Shown here: piece after piece, positions 45,869 to 57,171 of the stretch | Layout: each line of letters opens with the position of its first letter | Position numbering within the stretch: position 1 is the first letter of the stretch | NCBI GenBank assembly: GCA_963675135.1 | Contig: OY776121.1 | Coordinates: 73,052,265-73,116,264, forward strand | DNA length: 64,000 nt | Direction of reading: 5' to 3' | Source: Galeopsis tetrahit | Lineage: Eukaryota; Streptophyta; Magnoliopsida; Lamiales; Lamiaceae | The notes under the pieces: generated by a model | Database searches by the model: none | What the model saw: the letters and a program-made list of their open reading frames with translations, nothing else | Told to the model about the DNA's origin: nothing | Translations under genes and position numbers: made by a program

Positions 45869-46618
45869 TCCTGAACTATTCTTTTGTTAACCCCCTTCTT
45901 TTTTTTTTTTCCTTTTTTTTTAAAGTAGTTTCTTTAAAATTGAGTAATTTAATGTTCAATAATCCCCGGTGGTGCAATGTTGGCCACTTTCGAAAGAATT
46001 TAAAATTAACAATACGGCAATTAAATGTGAATTAGTACTTTAATTTGGAGCGCATATATATATATATTGTATTGAGATGTAACCTTCATTTTTTTATGAA
46101 ATGAACCATCGTTATATTTTATTTAATCTAGATTCATGATAAATATTCATTAAATCAAGCTTGAACTAAAAAAAAATATTATACAAGGGCCACGATTTAT
46201 TTTATGAAGTAAAAATTATGCAAATTAAATTTATTGATGTATTGAAAGCATTACATTAATAATGACAAAATATCGTGGAAGAAACAAAACACACACCATA
46301 ATGAGTACGTAAAATCACACATTTCCATGGACGCGTCTAACATGGATGGCTAACAATTATTATTCCCACAAATTTATATAACATATTACATATATCTTCC
46401 AATGAAGCTCTTTAATAATCTTTATTTGGTTGCAAATGTGATCTCTTATCCCCTGCAAATATATGATTAGACCAAGCATCGTTAGTTAATCTGAAACAAA
46501 AAGAAAAAAAGTACTTTTAATTTTTTGTATATATGCTTATAAATTATAATAGACCAAACTATAAATTAATCTTTGACATGTAGTATACGATTTTCCTTAC
46601 TTGGAACTACATTTACCT

Positions 46619-47254
46619 TTAGTAATGATGGGGAGGGGGAGGAGACTTGTATTTGTAAACTGGAGTTGGTGGTGGAGGCGATTTGTACACATAGTGTTCC
46701 TTTGGAGGTGGTGGTGGAGGAGATTTGTACACGTAATGCTCCTTTGGTGGTGGGGGTGGTGGAGGTGATTTGTAGACGTAGTATTTCTTCGGAGGTGGTG
46801 GTGGTGGAGGAGACTTATACACGTAGTGCTCCTTTGGTGGCGGGGGTGGTGGGGGTGATTTGTAAACATAGTGTTCCTTTGGAGGTGGCGGTGGTGGAGG
46901 AGACTTGTACACGTAGTGCTTCTTCGGGGGTGGTGGTGGGGGTGACTTGTATACGTAGTGTTCTTTTGGTGGTGGTGGAGGTGGAGGTGATTTGTATACG
47001 TAGTGTTCCTTCGGGGGTGGTGGTGGAGGAGGTGACTTGTACACATAGTGTTCCTTTGGAGGGGGAGGAGGCGACTTGTACTCATAGGGTTTCTTATGTG
47101 GTGGCGGTGGTGGAGGTGATTTGTAGATGTAGGATTTTTCGGGTGGCGGTGGAGAAGAATATTCATATTTTGCAGTGACTTGGGAAGAGAAGCTAATTAG
47201 CACCAAAAGAGTGGTAAATAGTGAGAGCATTGAGCCCTTCCCCTTGTTCTCCAT
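46619..47254 (-). CDS. Extensin (SP5-6/YVYK repeat cell-wall glycoprotein)
   Basis: A 211-residue single-exon protein. Residues 1 to about 28 are a signal peptide (SLFTTLLVLISFSSQVTA, cut before KYEY). The mature part is about ten repeats of the form KEHYVYKSPPPPPPP. Ser-Pro(4-7) blocks are where prolines are hydroxylated and arabinosylated. The Tyr-x-Tyr (YVY) motifs form isodityrosine and di-isodityrosine links, so the protein would be secreted and cross-linked into the wall network. It ends SPPPPHHY. Lys and His in each repeat make it basic, as in classical extensins. The long repetitive frame on the other strand is a shadow. The array has probably changed length by unequal exchange. Confidence 0.95.
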   Translation of the reverse strand: MENKGKGSMLSLFTTLLVLISFSSQVTAKYEYSSPPPPEKSYIYKSPPPPPPHKKPYEYKSPPPPPKEHYVYKSPPPPPPPKEHYVYKSPPPPPPPKEHYVYKSPPPPPPKKHYVYKSPPPPPPPKEHYVYKSPPPPPPPKEHYVYKSPPPPPPPKKYYVYKSPPPPPPPKEHYVYKSPPPPPPKEHYVYKSPPPPTPVYKYKSPPPPHHY

Positions 47255-47294
47255 CTTTGTTTGCTATGGTAATTAATTAGTACTCTCTCTACCC

Positions 47295-47304
47295 CTATAT
47301 ATAG
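47295..47304 (-). promoter_or_regulatory. TATA box of the extensin gene
   Basis: CTATATATAG lies about 40-50 bp upstream of the start codon on the gene's strand, followed by a CT-rich leader in gene sense. This implies a very short 5' UTR. Confidence 0.55.
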
Positions 47305-48431
47305 ATATTTACATTTACCCATTTAATCTCAATTTTGAAATTTTCTACGTAAATTTTCAACGTTTGAAAAAGTAATGTTTGCATTAATATTGGTGTTGAA
47401 AAACTTAAGCATAGAGAACATTCTAGGGCTCTTCTTACGTAGAATAAATCAAGTGCCAATATTGTCAAAAACTTCTTTGAAAATCAGGAAGTGTACATGT
47501 AGGTCTTAATCTAATTGTTTCGTGGTATTTTCATCGAATAATTTAATATTTAATGACATAAATCATCTAGTGATAACTTAATTAGGTAAAAATCTTTAAT
47601 GATATAAATTAATTTTTAACTACAAGTCTTACTAATAATTTTTTATTTTATCATTAAAAAAATAATTTAGTTAGAAAAATTATTATGAATTTTTTTTTTC
47701 ATTTAAATTTAATTATTTTGCATGTTATGTCCAATTCAATGCTTCGTGTTTTTAAAGAATTACAAGATTTATTAAAGTTTAGTGTGCAATGATTATATTA
47801 GTTTATAAATATACATGGCCTTCATTTTGAGTGCATTGTTCATATTTCTGTCTAATGTAAGTTGAGATTGAAACTAGAGGATGTGGGTGTATTTCTTTTG
47901 AATTTTGAAATTTAACTCATGTTTTATTTTGATATTTAGATTTATAATTTTAAAATTATGTTAATTTTACTTATTTATCTATCAATCAAAGTGTGCATAT
48001 TTATTTTATAAAAATAATTATTTTATCTCTTCCTTTCAACCCTCACTTAATTATTTGAATTGTCATTAAATTTAATTACACAACATTTGTGCTTTAACAA
48101 TTTTTCCTTGTAATATGTGTTAGAACGTATTTTTCATAGACAGAGAGGGTTTAGTATTTATGAAAGACTGCTGATTTTTTTACTCCGGTGTTTTGTCATC
48201 TAGCGCTAGCTGATTTCAGTTTGATTAATCAATTTATATTTCATGTAAAAGAATTCTAACGATATACTTTCAATTTATCATCTAACTAAGATTTTAATTA
48301 CTCCATTCAAATAGTAGATAATATATTTGTGAGTAAGTCATTTTTACATAAAAAAAAAAATTCACGAATTTAATAGGGGAAGATTGAAAAAAAAAATTAA
48401 ATGAAAAGAAAAGAACAAAAAAAAATTAGGG
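47305..48431. other. Extensin upstream region, AT-rich
   Basis: No gene and no transposon ends are recognised. It presumably includes regulatory sequence of the extensin gene. Confidence 0.35.
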
Positions 48432-48439
48432 CGTGTGGG

Positions 48440-49136
48440 TAGGGTTGGCAACGGGGCGGGTATGGGACGGGTTTGGCCTTTCCCAGGACCCGCCCCGCCA
48501 AACTTTTTTAGACCCGTTACCCGCCCCGCCCCGCTTCAACACCCGCCAAAACCCGCCTCGTTTGCCCCGTGAACCCGGCGGGTAAACCCGCCCCGTCCCG
48601 CCATCACTTTTTTTTTTAATCTATTTATTTAAAAAAAATAGCACATTAAAATCAACTCTTAAAACTACAATAAAATATCAATTCCAACATCAAATAAAAC
48701 ATAAAATTTTAAATATAACATAAAGTTATAAACAACTAATCACAAAATAAATAAATAATCTAAGGATCTAAGTCTTTTTTGAAAATAGAGTAAATCGGCT
48801 GCAATTTTTGAAGCCATCCTAAATCCGCAGAAATAAAGTACAATAAATCAATAAATCCTACAACCACTCTATATAATCTAATTAGTTAGAATTGTTAGAT
48901 GTCTTACCAATGGAGAGGGGAGAATTAATAAATTAATATTATATATATATATTAATTTTTAATATATATATATACGGGTCGGGTATATGTAATCCCATTA
49001 CCCGTCCCATACCCGGCGGGTATTCGTTGACCGAGTATTTACCCGCTCCGGGACCCGTTTGACCGGGTATTTACCCGCCCCGTACGGGCCGAATTTATGC
49101 GGGTTCGGATTTTTACCCGCCCCATTGCCAACCCTA
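48440..49136. mobile_element. Non-autonomous hAT element (697 bp) with GC-rich ends
   Basis: The ends are TAGGGTTGGCAACGGGGCGGG and the inverse CCCGCCCCATTGCCAACCCTA. The flanks are CGTGTGGG on both sides (48432-48439 and 49137-49144), a perfect 8-bp duplication. The ends contain many inverted ACCCGCCCCG-type motifs, while the middle is AT-rich. No transposase. Confidence 0.88.
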
Positions 49137-49389
49137 CGTGTGGGTGATTTGTTCAGATTCTATATCCTTATGGTAGTAAAGAATAAAAATGCTTATAAAC
49201 GGGTTTAAACTCGGATCCGAATTAAACTCGTTCCAAATGGAACGTGTTTAGAGTTTAGATCGACAAGTAGACTTATCAAGTTAAAAAATGGATTGTGTAA
49301 ACAAACACCCTCCAAAATCATTAATATTTTACACGTGTTTATATAAATATATACACACATTAATATATGTATGTATATTTTGTGTGTAT

Positions 49390-50124
49390 TGATGTAGATA
49401 AATATGTCGCTCTCGGAGGAGTCGACACGTGGAAACGGGATAAACATAGTGATCTCAATTAGGTCAATGGACTTAAAGATTGGATTTATACACTCCTAGG
49501 CCCAGAGAGGGGAATGAGGGTAGTTGGGCTTCTAGCCCAGGTCCAGAACCTAATAACCTTTGAGCCCAGAGGTCAGGCCCAAAGGGAGCACGTAATATGA
49601 ACCAGTTTCTCCTAATTAAGCCAAGGAGAAAAGTCGGCCCGTAAAGATAGGGCCAGTATATGAAAGGACCAAGTCATAAGGGGTGAAAACCAGGTCTTCA
49701 GGGAGTTGGGCCGATTTTAGAGGGAAGTGCAGCGGATATAGGGAGAAAGAGTCTCCTTCTCTCCCGAAAGAGGGGGCCAGGTATATAAGCACCTCATTTT
49801 TACGTTATCAGGTATGTTTTTTTCATATATCAATACATTTTTACGAAATATACAGAGAATTAAGAAGAAAGGCCATATTATTCACCGGAATTTCCCTAAA
49901 GATACAGGGGAATTCCACTTTGATTCTCCAAAAGATCGATTCTGACTTGAGCGTCGGAGCTTCTACGCCGGAGCCCCCCTCCGGTGTACTTTTGCAGGTC
50001 GTTTTCAGATTCTCAAGGAGATTTACGTGAAGATTGCCAAGGACAAACGAGTGATTCAGTTCGTGATTAGTAGTGCTCGTAGAGGAACGACTGATATCTA
50101 AGGGCGTTCTTTTTCGACGCATCA
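49390..50124 (+). repeat. 5' LTR of the Gypsy element (735 bp)
   Basis: It begins TGATGTAGATAAATATG and ends TTTCGACGCATCA. A TATA-like GTATATAAGC lies at about 49790-49799. It matches 59787-62334 once the later insertion there is removed. Confidence 0.93.
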
Positions 50125-50126
50125 AC

Positions 50127-50145
50127 TGGCGCCGTCTGTGGGAAC
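50127..50145 (+). promoter_or_regulatory. Primer-binding site
   Basis: TGGCGCCGTCTGTGGGAAC starts two bases after the 5' LTR. The initial TGG pairs with a tRNA CCA end. Which tRNA is used I cannot say with confidence. Confidence 0.7.
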
Positions 50146-50270
50146 ATTTCTAGCTAAGGCGTGAGAAACGTTCCATATTAAATGGGTGGAGAGCAGGATC
50201 CAACGAAGCACACTAAGGAGAAGGGAGATTCCACTTCCCTCCCTTTCCTCCGCCCCCACCAGGTTTTCCC

Positions 50271-52250
50271 GTGAATAGAAATCTGGGGAAACAACCTGTA
50301 AATCCTACAGTGGAAGATATCCCTCCCGTCCAGGAGGAGAACACGGCGGGTACCTTGGAAGCTTCGGGAAGTGGTACGGATAAGGACACTCCACAACCCA
50401 ATGCTCAACCGGAACTCTTTACTATCTCTCAAGACCAATTGGATGTGATGATAGAGCAGGCAGTGGAAATAATAATTACATCTCGTGGACTTCGCCCTCC
50501 TGGACCTACTCCACCAGTTAATGAAAGAACAAAGCAGAATCCCCCAGAACATGTCATCGATTCGGCTCCGGTCCCTTCTAAGAATGAAGGTTTCCCCCAG
50601 AATCAAGAAGAAAGAGTGCTTTCTCAAGCCGAGAGGAGCGTCCTTGATCGCCCTCCCAGAAGGAATATGGAGAGGATCCTTGGGGATACCACTCTGGATG
50701 CAGGGATAGGAGAAAGTACAGACGACACTTACCAGGGAGCGGTTAGTGACCAAATACAGGCTTTACGAAGAGAGATGAAAGACATGCATAAGCATATGAT
50801 TGATAACGTAAGTAAACCTTCTTACGTTACTGGTTATCAATTTTCATCCAATATTTTACAAGATGAACTGCCTCCTAATTTTAAATCTTTAAATTTCGAA
50901 TATGATGGCACCACGGACCCGTACGAGCATTTGATGAGGTTCGAGAATGCCGTCCTATTGCACCGATACGGAGAGGGCGTCAAGTGCAGGGTATTTCTGA
51001 CTACCCTATCTAAAGCGGCACAACAATGGTTCACCCAGCTAGGGCCAGATACTGTCCATTCATGGTCGGAGTTCAATGAACTATTCTTGCACCAATTTGC
51101 CAGCGCTAGGAGGCAACCTAGGGCCACCCTCACCTTGTTTAACATGCGACAAGGGGAGAATGAGAGTCTTCGGGCTTTCGTGAAAAGGTTCAACCAAGCG
51201 GCCTTAGAGGTACCAACAACTTCTTCGGAGGTCAAAATCAATGCTCTCACTAATGGGCTAAGGGACGGAGACCTGTTTACGTCTCTAGCCAAGAAGCCAG
51301 TACGGACCTTTGACGAATTACTAAGGAGAGCAGAGAAATACCTCACCCTAGAAGAGGTGAGGAAGGCTAAGCGATCGGAGACCAAGACAATAGTGAGTAA
51401 TGGAGAACGAAGAAGGGAGATAGTGCCAAGGAGGCCCAGTCCAGAAAGACACCGGAATGCGAGGGGGCTGGGAAATGTAAAAGGAGAGGAAGCTGCGCCC
51501 TGGAACTCCAGGGGAAGGATAAGGAGATATACCCCTATGAGGATCGAGCCGGCAGAGGTTTTAGAAGTGGCAGGGGACCATCCCGATATGAAGTTCCTCT
51601 ATTCACGAAACAGGGGCCCTCAGAATCCCAAGTCAGACAGATTCTGTAGATTCCATAATGAATATGGTCACGACACGAACCAATGCTGGCACCTGAAAGA
51701 CGAAATAGAAAGAATGATTCAAGCAGGCCACCTAAAGGAATTTATTTTCAGGGATCGACAAGGTCCCAGAGGGCAGAAGAGAAAAGACCCTGAAGGCAAG
51801 CCAGAGGAAAATAGAAGAGAACAGAGAAAGAGCACGGAGGATCAACCACCCCCTTCCCAAAAGAGGGGAACTATTCACATGATTATGGGCGGCCCCGCTG
51901 ACGGGGATTCCTTTAGACAAAGGAAGCAGAGCGTCAGGTCATTGAAGAGTGGAAGGAACATGGAATGTCGTGAAATAGGAAAGATGACAACAGCTCCCGA
52001 TATTCATTTTGGACCAGAAGACATTGGAGAACCCAGAGAAATACATAATGATGCCCTAGTCATTACCACGGATATAGCAGGATATGATGTGGCTAGGATC
52101 TTTGTAGACACGGGGAGTTCCGCTGATATCATGTTCCTAGAGTGTTTTAAGAAGATGGAATTAAACATAAAACTCAGGCCAGTGGAGACAGCCCTCTATG
52201 GATTTTCAGGGGGTGCCATTCAACCCCTTGGTTCAGCGTATTACAGGTAG
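50271..52250 (+). pseudogene. Gypsy gag-protease
   Basis: The frame holds a retrotransposon Gag domain (FEYDGTTDPYEHLMRFENAV through LTNGLRDGDLF), a Tat-type knuckle-like motif (CRFHNEYGHDTNQCWHL) and an aspartic protease with active site DTGSSADIM near the end. It stops at 52248-52250, but the neighbouring frame continues the protease (LQVELGTAPNRRVQV, then VMGRPSLN), so a frameshift lies near 52238. An ATG at 50182 in another frame (MGGEQDPTKH) looks like the original start, with a second frameshift near 50250. The first in-frame initiator here is a GTG at 50271. Gag would form the virus-like particle; the protease would cut the polyprotein. Confidence 0.9.
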
Positions 52251-55200
52251 AGTTAGGAACCGCTCCTAACCGACGCGTGCAAGTGATAGAGTTTTTGATA
52301 GTGGATGTCCCATCATCATATAATGTGGTGATGGGAAGACCAAGTTTGAATATCTTTCAGGCCGTGATTTCCACCTTCCACATGAAGATGAAATTCCCTG
52401 CCTCAGGGGGTGTGGGAGAGATATGTGGAGACCAGTACCAGGCAATGAAGTGTTACGTCGAATCAGTTAAGATGGCGGACAAGGCCATGGTCCGAGGGAT
52501 GGAGAGATTCAAGGGCGAGGACCCTGGATGGAAGAAACAGAGAGTGGGTGAGCTGGTGCAAGAGCAACCCAAAGTGAAAGCAGATGAGGAATTAATGAAC
52601 ATTGAGCTTTACCCAGGAAAGGAGGGATTCACGACCAGGATAGGTACACACATGAGCCCTGAACTTCAAGAAAAGATGGTACTTACCCTTCAGGAGAATG
52701 CGGATATCTTCGCTTTCACCTCGAGTGCTGGTATCTAAAGGAGCTGGCAAGTGGAGAATGTGTATCGACTTTAGAGATCTGAATAAAGCGTGCCCAAAGG
52801 ATCACTATCCCCTGCCCCGAATCGACCAGTTGGTAGATGCCACGTCTGAGTTTGAATTACTCAGCATGATGGATGCATACCAAGGGTACCACCAAATCCA
52901 GTTGAACCCCCTTGATATACCAAAGGTATGCTTTATAGCGACATGTGGTACTTTCGGTTATGTACGTATGCCTTTTGGACTGATACATGCAGGAGCCGCC
53001 TATCAAAGAATGGTAGACTCGGTGTTCCGAGGACAGATAGGCAAGAACATGGAGGTTTGCGTGGATGATATGCTGCAGAGGGACATATTGGCGACCTGAA
53101 GGAGATATTCCAGGTAATCCGAGAGAATGGTATTAAATTAAATCCAGCTAAATGTTCTTTTGGAGTAGGGTCAGGGAAATTCCTGGGATATATGGTGACT
53201 CAAAGAGGGATAGAAGTTAACCCTGCTAAGGTGAAGGTGGTGCTCGACATGCAACCTCCTCGGAATTTGAAGGAATTGCAAACCCTGAATGGTAGGATCG
53301 CAGCTCTCAGTAGATTCATATCAAGGTCAGCAGAAAAGAGCCACCACTTCTTCAGAACATTAAGGAAGGGGTTGAGGTTCGAGTGGGACGACCAGTGTCA
53401 AAAAGCTTTCGAGGAACTCAAGCTTCACCTTGAACAACTTCCGAAGCTGACGAAGCCCTCTCAGGGAGATGTGTTGCTCTTATACCTCTCAGTAGGGGAA
53501 CACTCCTTGAGCACAGCCCTGATGAAAGAGGAAGGCTCCACACAGCAACCTATATATTACGTGAGCAAGGTCATCCATGGGGCAGAGATCAGATATTCAG
53601 AGGTGGAGAAAGCAGCCCTGGCGGTGGTGGTAACGGCTAGGCGATTACGCCCCTACTTCCTGTCCTATAAAGTTATGGTGCGAACTAATTTCCCTTTGAA
53701 GCAGACACTAGGGAGAGCAGACTTATCAGGTAGAATGGTCAGATGGGCAGTGGAATTACAGGAATATGATATTGATTATGAACCAAGGAGGGCCATCAAA
53801 GCCCAAGCTTTAGTAGACTTTATTCAAGAATCTAACAGAATGGAGGAAGAACAAGGCTGGAAGGTGTATGTTGATGGTTCCGCATCCGCTGTAGGATGTG
53901 GAGAAGGGATAGTGTTGGTTGACCCTGATGGCCAAGAGGTACAGGTAGCTATCAAGTTCCGGTTCTCAACCTCAAACAATGGTGCAGAATATGAAGCTCT
54001 GATAAGAGGGGCTAACATAGCAGCAGAGTTAGGGGCGCAAAAAGTCACCCTGTATTCCGATTCACAGTTGATAGTACAACAGGTCAGGGGGGAGTACCTC
54101 GCCAAGGATGAAAGGATGATCGCCTACCTAGAACAGGTAAAGAAGTTAAAGAATAAATTCCAGACCTTTGAAGTAATACAGGTACCAAGAGAAGAGAATG
54201 AAAAAGCAGATGGGCTATCTAAGCTGGCTAGTTCCACTGAATTCGAGGGACACAGAAAAGTAACCTTGTTAGTGGCGGACCAATTAGCCACTGAAGCCCT
54301 GATCGGAGAAATAACAGCAGGAGATGACTGGAGGAGAGAAATATGGGAAGAGCTGAATAGAGGACAGGTAACTCCAATGTCCAGAGAAGCCAAAGCTTGG
54401 AGAAGGAAATATTGTATCTTGGGGGACCAATTATACAAGAGGTCATTCGCTCAACCTTATTTAAAATGTCTTTCGAAAAGAGAAGCAGAGCTAGTGATTA
54501 AGGATATTCATGAAGGTTGTGTGTCTAGCCATGAAGGTTATCAGACTATGGTGAAGAAGGTATTTAGAGCGGGTTTCTACTGGCCTAATATAATCAGAGA
54601 CGCTAGGGAATATGTGAAGAAATGCGAGAAGTGTCAGAAGAATGGACCCTTAATACGAGTACCTGCAGAGGAGATGGGGGCCATGTACTCGCCATGTCCC
54701 TTCGCCAAATGGGGAATAGATCTAGTTGGACCCTTCCCCCTGGCACCTGGGGGAAGGAAATTTTTGATTGTGGCCGTGGATTACTTTAGTAAGTGGGTAG
54801 AGGCTGTACCCTTGGCCAATATAGAGGAAGATAATGTAATTCTATTTCTGGCTAGACATATTTGTTGCAGGTTTGGAGTGCCCAGAATCTTGGTCTCTGA
54901 CAATGGGACACAATTCAATTGGGAGAAGGTGAGAAAGTGGTGCGAAAGATGGAATATCATACAGAGATTCACTTCGGTGGCCCATCCACAAGCCAATGGA
55001 CAAGTGGAAGTTACAAATAGAATCCTAGTAGATGGCATCCGAACGCGATTGCAAAAAGTAGGAGGAGGATGGGTGAAGGAGCTAGATAATGTTCTCTGGT
55101 CTTATAGGACCAGTCCTAAGACAGCCACAAGGGAATCTCCCTTTTATCTGGTGTATGGAGCAGCGGCGGTGATACCTCCCGAGGCCAGGCTAGGATCACA

Positions 55201-55546
55201 CAGAATTACGTATTTTGAGGAGAAGAGGAACGAAGAGCTGATGAGGGAGGCCCTAGACCTGGTAGAGGAAGAAAGAGAGATGGCAAGACTGAAAGCAGAA
55301 AGATATAAAAGCAGGATCAAGGCAGCCTATGATCGCAGAGTGATTCCTCGTTCCTTTAAAGTTGGAGATTTAGTACTTCGAAGAGCAGATGCCTTGAAAA
55401 ATACAGGAAAAATGGAGGCTAATTGGGAAGGTCCGTACAAGGTGGTACAGGTACTAAAAGGCGGAGCATACAAACTCCAGGACATGACAGGGAAAGAGAT
55501 ATTGAGGCCATGGAACGTGTGCCACTTGAAGAGATTTTATGTATGA
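52251..55546 (+). pseudogene. Gypsy pol: RT, dual RNase H, integrase
   Basis: Protease end and linker run to 52738. A deletion of some 60 codons, joining AFTS to VLVSKGAGKWRMC and changing frame near 52725, removes the start of RT. RT follows with FRDLNKACPKDHYPLP and the catalytic VDD (CVDDML near 53060), then a frameshift near 53075. The long frame 53192-55546 holds the RT-linked RNase H (YSEVEKAALAVV), then a second RNase H of Tat type (YVDGSASAVGCGEGIVLVDP, NGAEYEALI, SDSQLIV). Integrase has the HHCC zinc finger (HEGCVSSHEG ... CEKCQ) and DDE residues in GIDLVGP, VSDNGTQFN and ANGQVEVTNR. The C-terminus ends RPWNVCHLKRFYV. I see no chromodomain. These would copy and integrate the element, but the lesions make it defective. 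Confidence 0.9.
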
Positions 55547-56122
55547 GGAAGGTGTTATTCCTTTACCATCTTTCCCTTTATGAACAATTTTTATGTTTAC
55601 TTTTCATTCGAATAATTGCTTCACCGGCACTTTTTTTCCCTCTACGTGGGTTTCCCCTTGGGGTTTTACCACGGAGAGGTTTTTAATGAGGCCGACATAG
55701 GTTCCCCTTATTTGCCTATGTTGATAAACATTTTGAATCAATGGAGCATAGTTTTTGGAAAATTTCAGCAATTTCCCTTAATGCATGATTATTGTGATGA
55801 TGACATGATTTTTATATTCTGATTCTACGATGAGATGACCCTTATGCATGCCGACTTTATGATGAAGTATTTCTCATACATTGAATATTGTGCTGAGATA
55901 ACTACCAAATGTCCATATAATGAATGTTGAGATAATAAATGCGTTCAGAAGACTAAAACATAAGATGATAGATATATTGCAAGATAGAGAAACATACATC
56001 GATTCACAAATATTTTACTTAAGGATAATTCCCAAAGTTTCTATACGCGACAGCCTCTAAAGCTAGGGGGAGTAGGGGGTATGGTAGCGGAAGATATGAT
56101 TAACCTGCCAATAATCCCTAAG
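55547..56122. other. Gypsy spacer after integrase
   Basis: Non-coding. It includes TTTTTTTCCCTCTACGTGGG then GGTTTTACCACGGAGAGG, a pattern often seen 3' of Tat pol genes, then AT-rich DNA leading into the tandem arrays. Confidence 0.5.
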
Positions 56123-56398
56123 AACTCTTACGAGTATAAACAACTTGAGGGAGAGTATAATCCCTAAGAACTCTTATGAGTATAAACAACTTGAGGGAGA
56201 GTATAATCCCTAAGAACTCTTACGAGTATAAACAACTTGAGGGAGAGTATAATCCCTAAGAACTCTTATGAGTATAAACAACTTGAGGGAGAGTATAATC
56301 CCTAAGAACTCTTACGAGTATAAACAACTTGAGGGAGAGTATAATCCCTAAGAACTCTTACGAGTATAAACAACTTTTGGGAGAGTATAATCCCTAAG
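56123..56398. repeat. 46-bp tandem repeat, six copies
   Basis: Copies start with AACTCTTA at 56123, 56169, 56215, 56261, 56307 and 56353. Units 1, 3, 5 and 6 read TTACGAG; units 2 and 4 read TTATGAG. This alternation suggests growth by a 92-bp dimer. All contain the core GAGAGTATAATCCCTAAG. Confidence 0.92.
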
Positions 56399-56765
56399 AA
56401 TTTTAACTTTTGAGAGAGTATAATCCCTAAACATTCTAACTTTTGGGAGAGTATAATCCCTAAACATTCTAACTTTTGGGAGAGTATAATCCCTAAGAAT
56501 TTTAACTTTTGGGAGAGTATAATCCTTAAACATTAACTTTTGGGAGAGTATAATCCCTAAACATTTTAACTTTTGAGAGAGTATAATCCCTAAACATTAA
56601 CTTTTGGGAGAGTATAATCCCTAAGAATTTTAACTTTTGGGAGAGTATAATCCCTAAACATTTTAACTTTTGGGAGAGTATAATCCCTAAACATTCTAAC
56701 TTTTGGGAGAGTATAATCCCTAAACATTCTAACTTTTGGGAGAGTATAATCCCTAAGAACTCTAA
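56399..56765. repeat. ~33-bp tandem repeat, eleven copies
   Basis: Units have the form AACTTTTGGGAGAGTATAAT then CCCTAAACATTCT, with lengths of about 30-34 bp. They share the GAGAGTATAATCCCTAA core with the preceding 46-bp array, so both derive from one ancestral unit. The minus-strand frame across it (RDYTLPKV repeats) is a by-product of the 33-bp period. Confidence 0.9.
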
Positions 56766-57171
56766 CTCTAGAGGGAAACTAGAAGCACTATCAAGACATC
56801 AAGTAAGTATAGAAATAAGGAAATACTATACTTTCATTTTAAGACTTCTCTATGAACTTTAGAGCCTTTACGCGTCAAGAAAATGTTAGAGACATGCCAA
56901 ATTCATAGTAAAGGAAAAACAGAACATGTATCACATCATATATATGACAGATATATATATATATATGCATGCCAAATGATAATGTGCAGGTACAATATGA
57001 AGCAGCAGATAAAATAGAAATATCCCAGACCAGGGGCATCATACCCTGGCCCTCCACAGAAAAACGCAGGAGTGTGGAGTCTCCTGAAAATACCAAAAGA
57101 GGGTCTTAAAGGCCTTAACAAAAATAAGAGTGTTTTAAAAGTACCGAAATATTATCAGAGAAATAGAGTTA

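Larger units (their letters stand above)
40017..46618. other. 6.6-kb gene-free AT-rich interval with small transposon remnants
   Basis: I find no gene. It holds the F-box 3' UTR (to about 40300), a GGCCCTGTTTGGCGTTTGAC patch near 40600 typical of hAT-type MITE ends, the MITEs at 41199 and 43789, an extreme AT island (44165-44750) and a SINE (45741-45868). The last ~180 bp is presumably extensin 3' UTR. Short predicted frames are low-complexity. Confidence 0.4.

Noticed and set aside
46573..47178. Long plus-strand frame opposite the extensin
   Set aside because: It is the reverse complement of the SPPPPPP/YVYK array and owes its openness to the repeat; composition (Val/Cys/Thr runs) fits no protein family.
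50178..50753. Minus-strand frame overlapping gag
   Set aside because: It overlaps the recognised Gag frame and has no homologous motif; it is a shadow.
56123..56765. Possible CRISPR-like array
   Set aside because: Units are contiguous tandem repeats with no unique spacers, and the setting is a plant retrotransposon.
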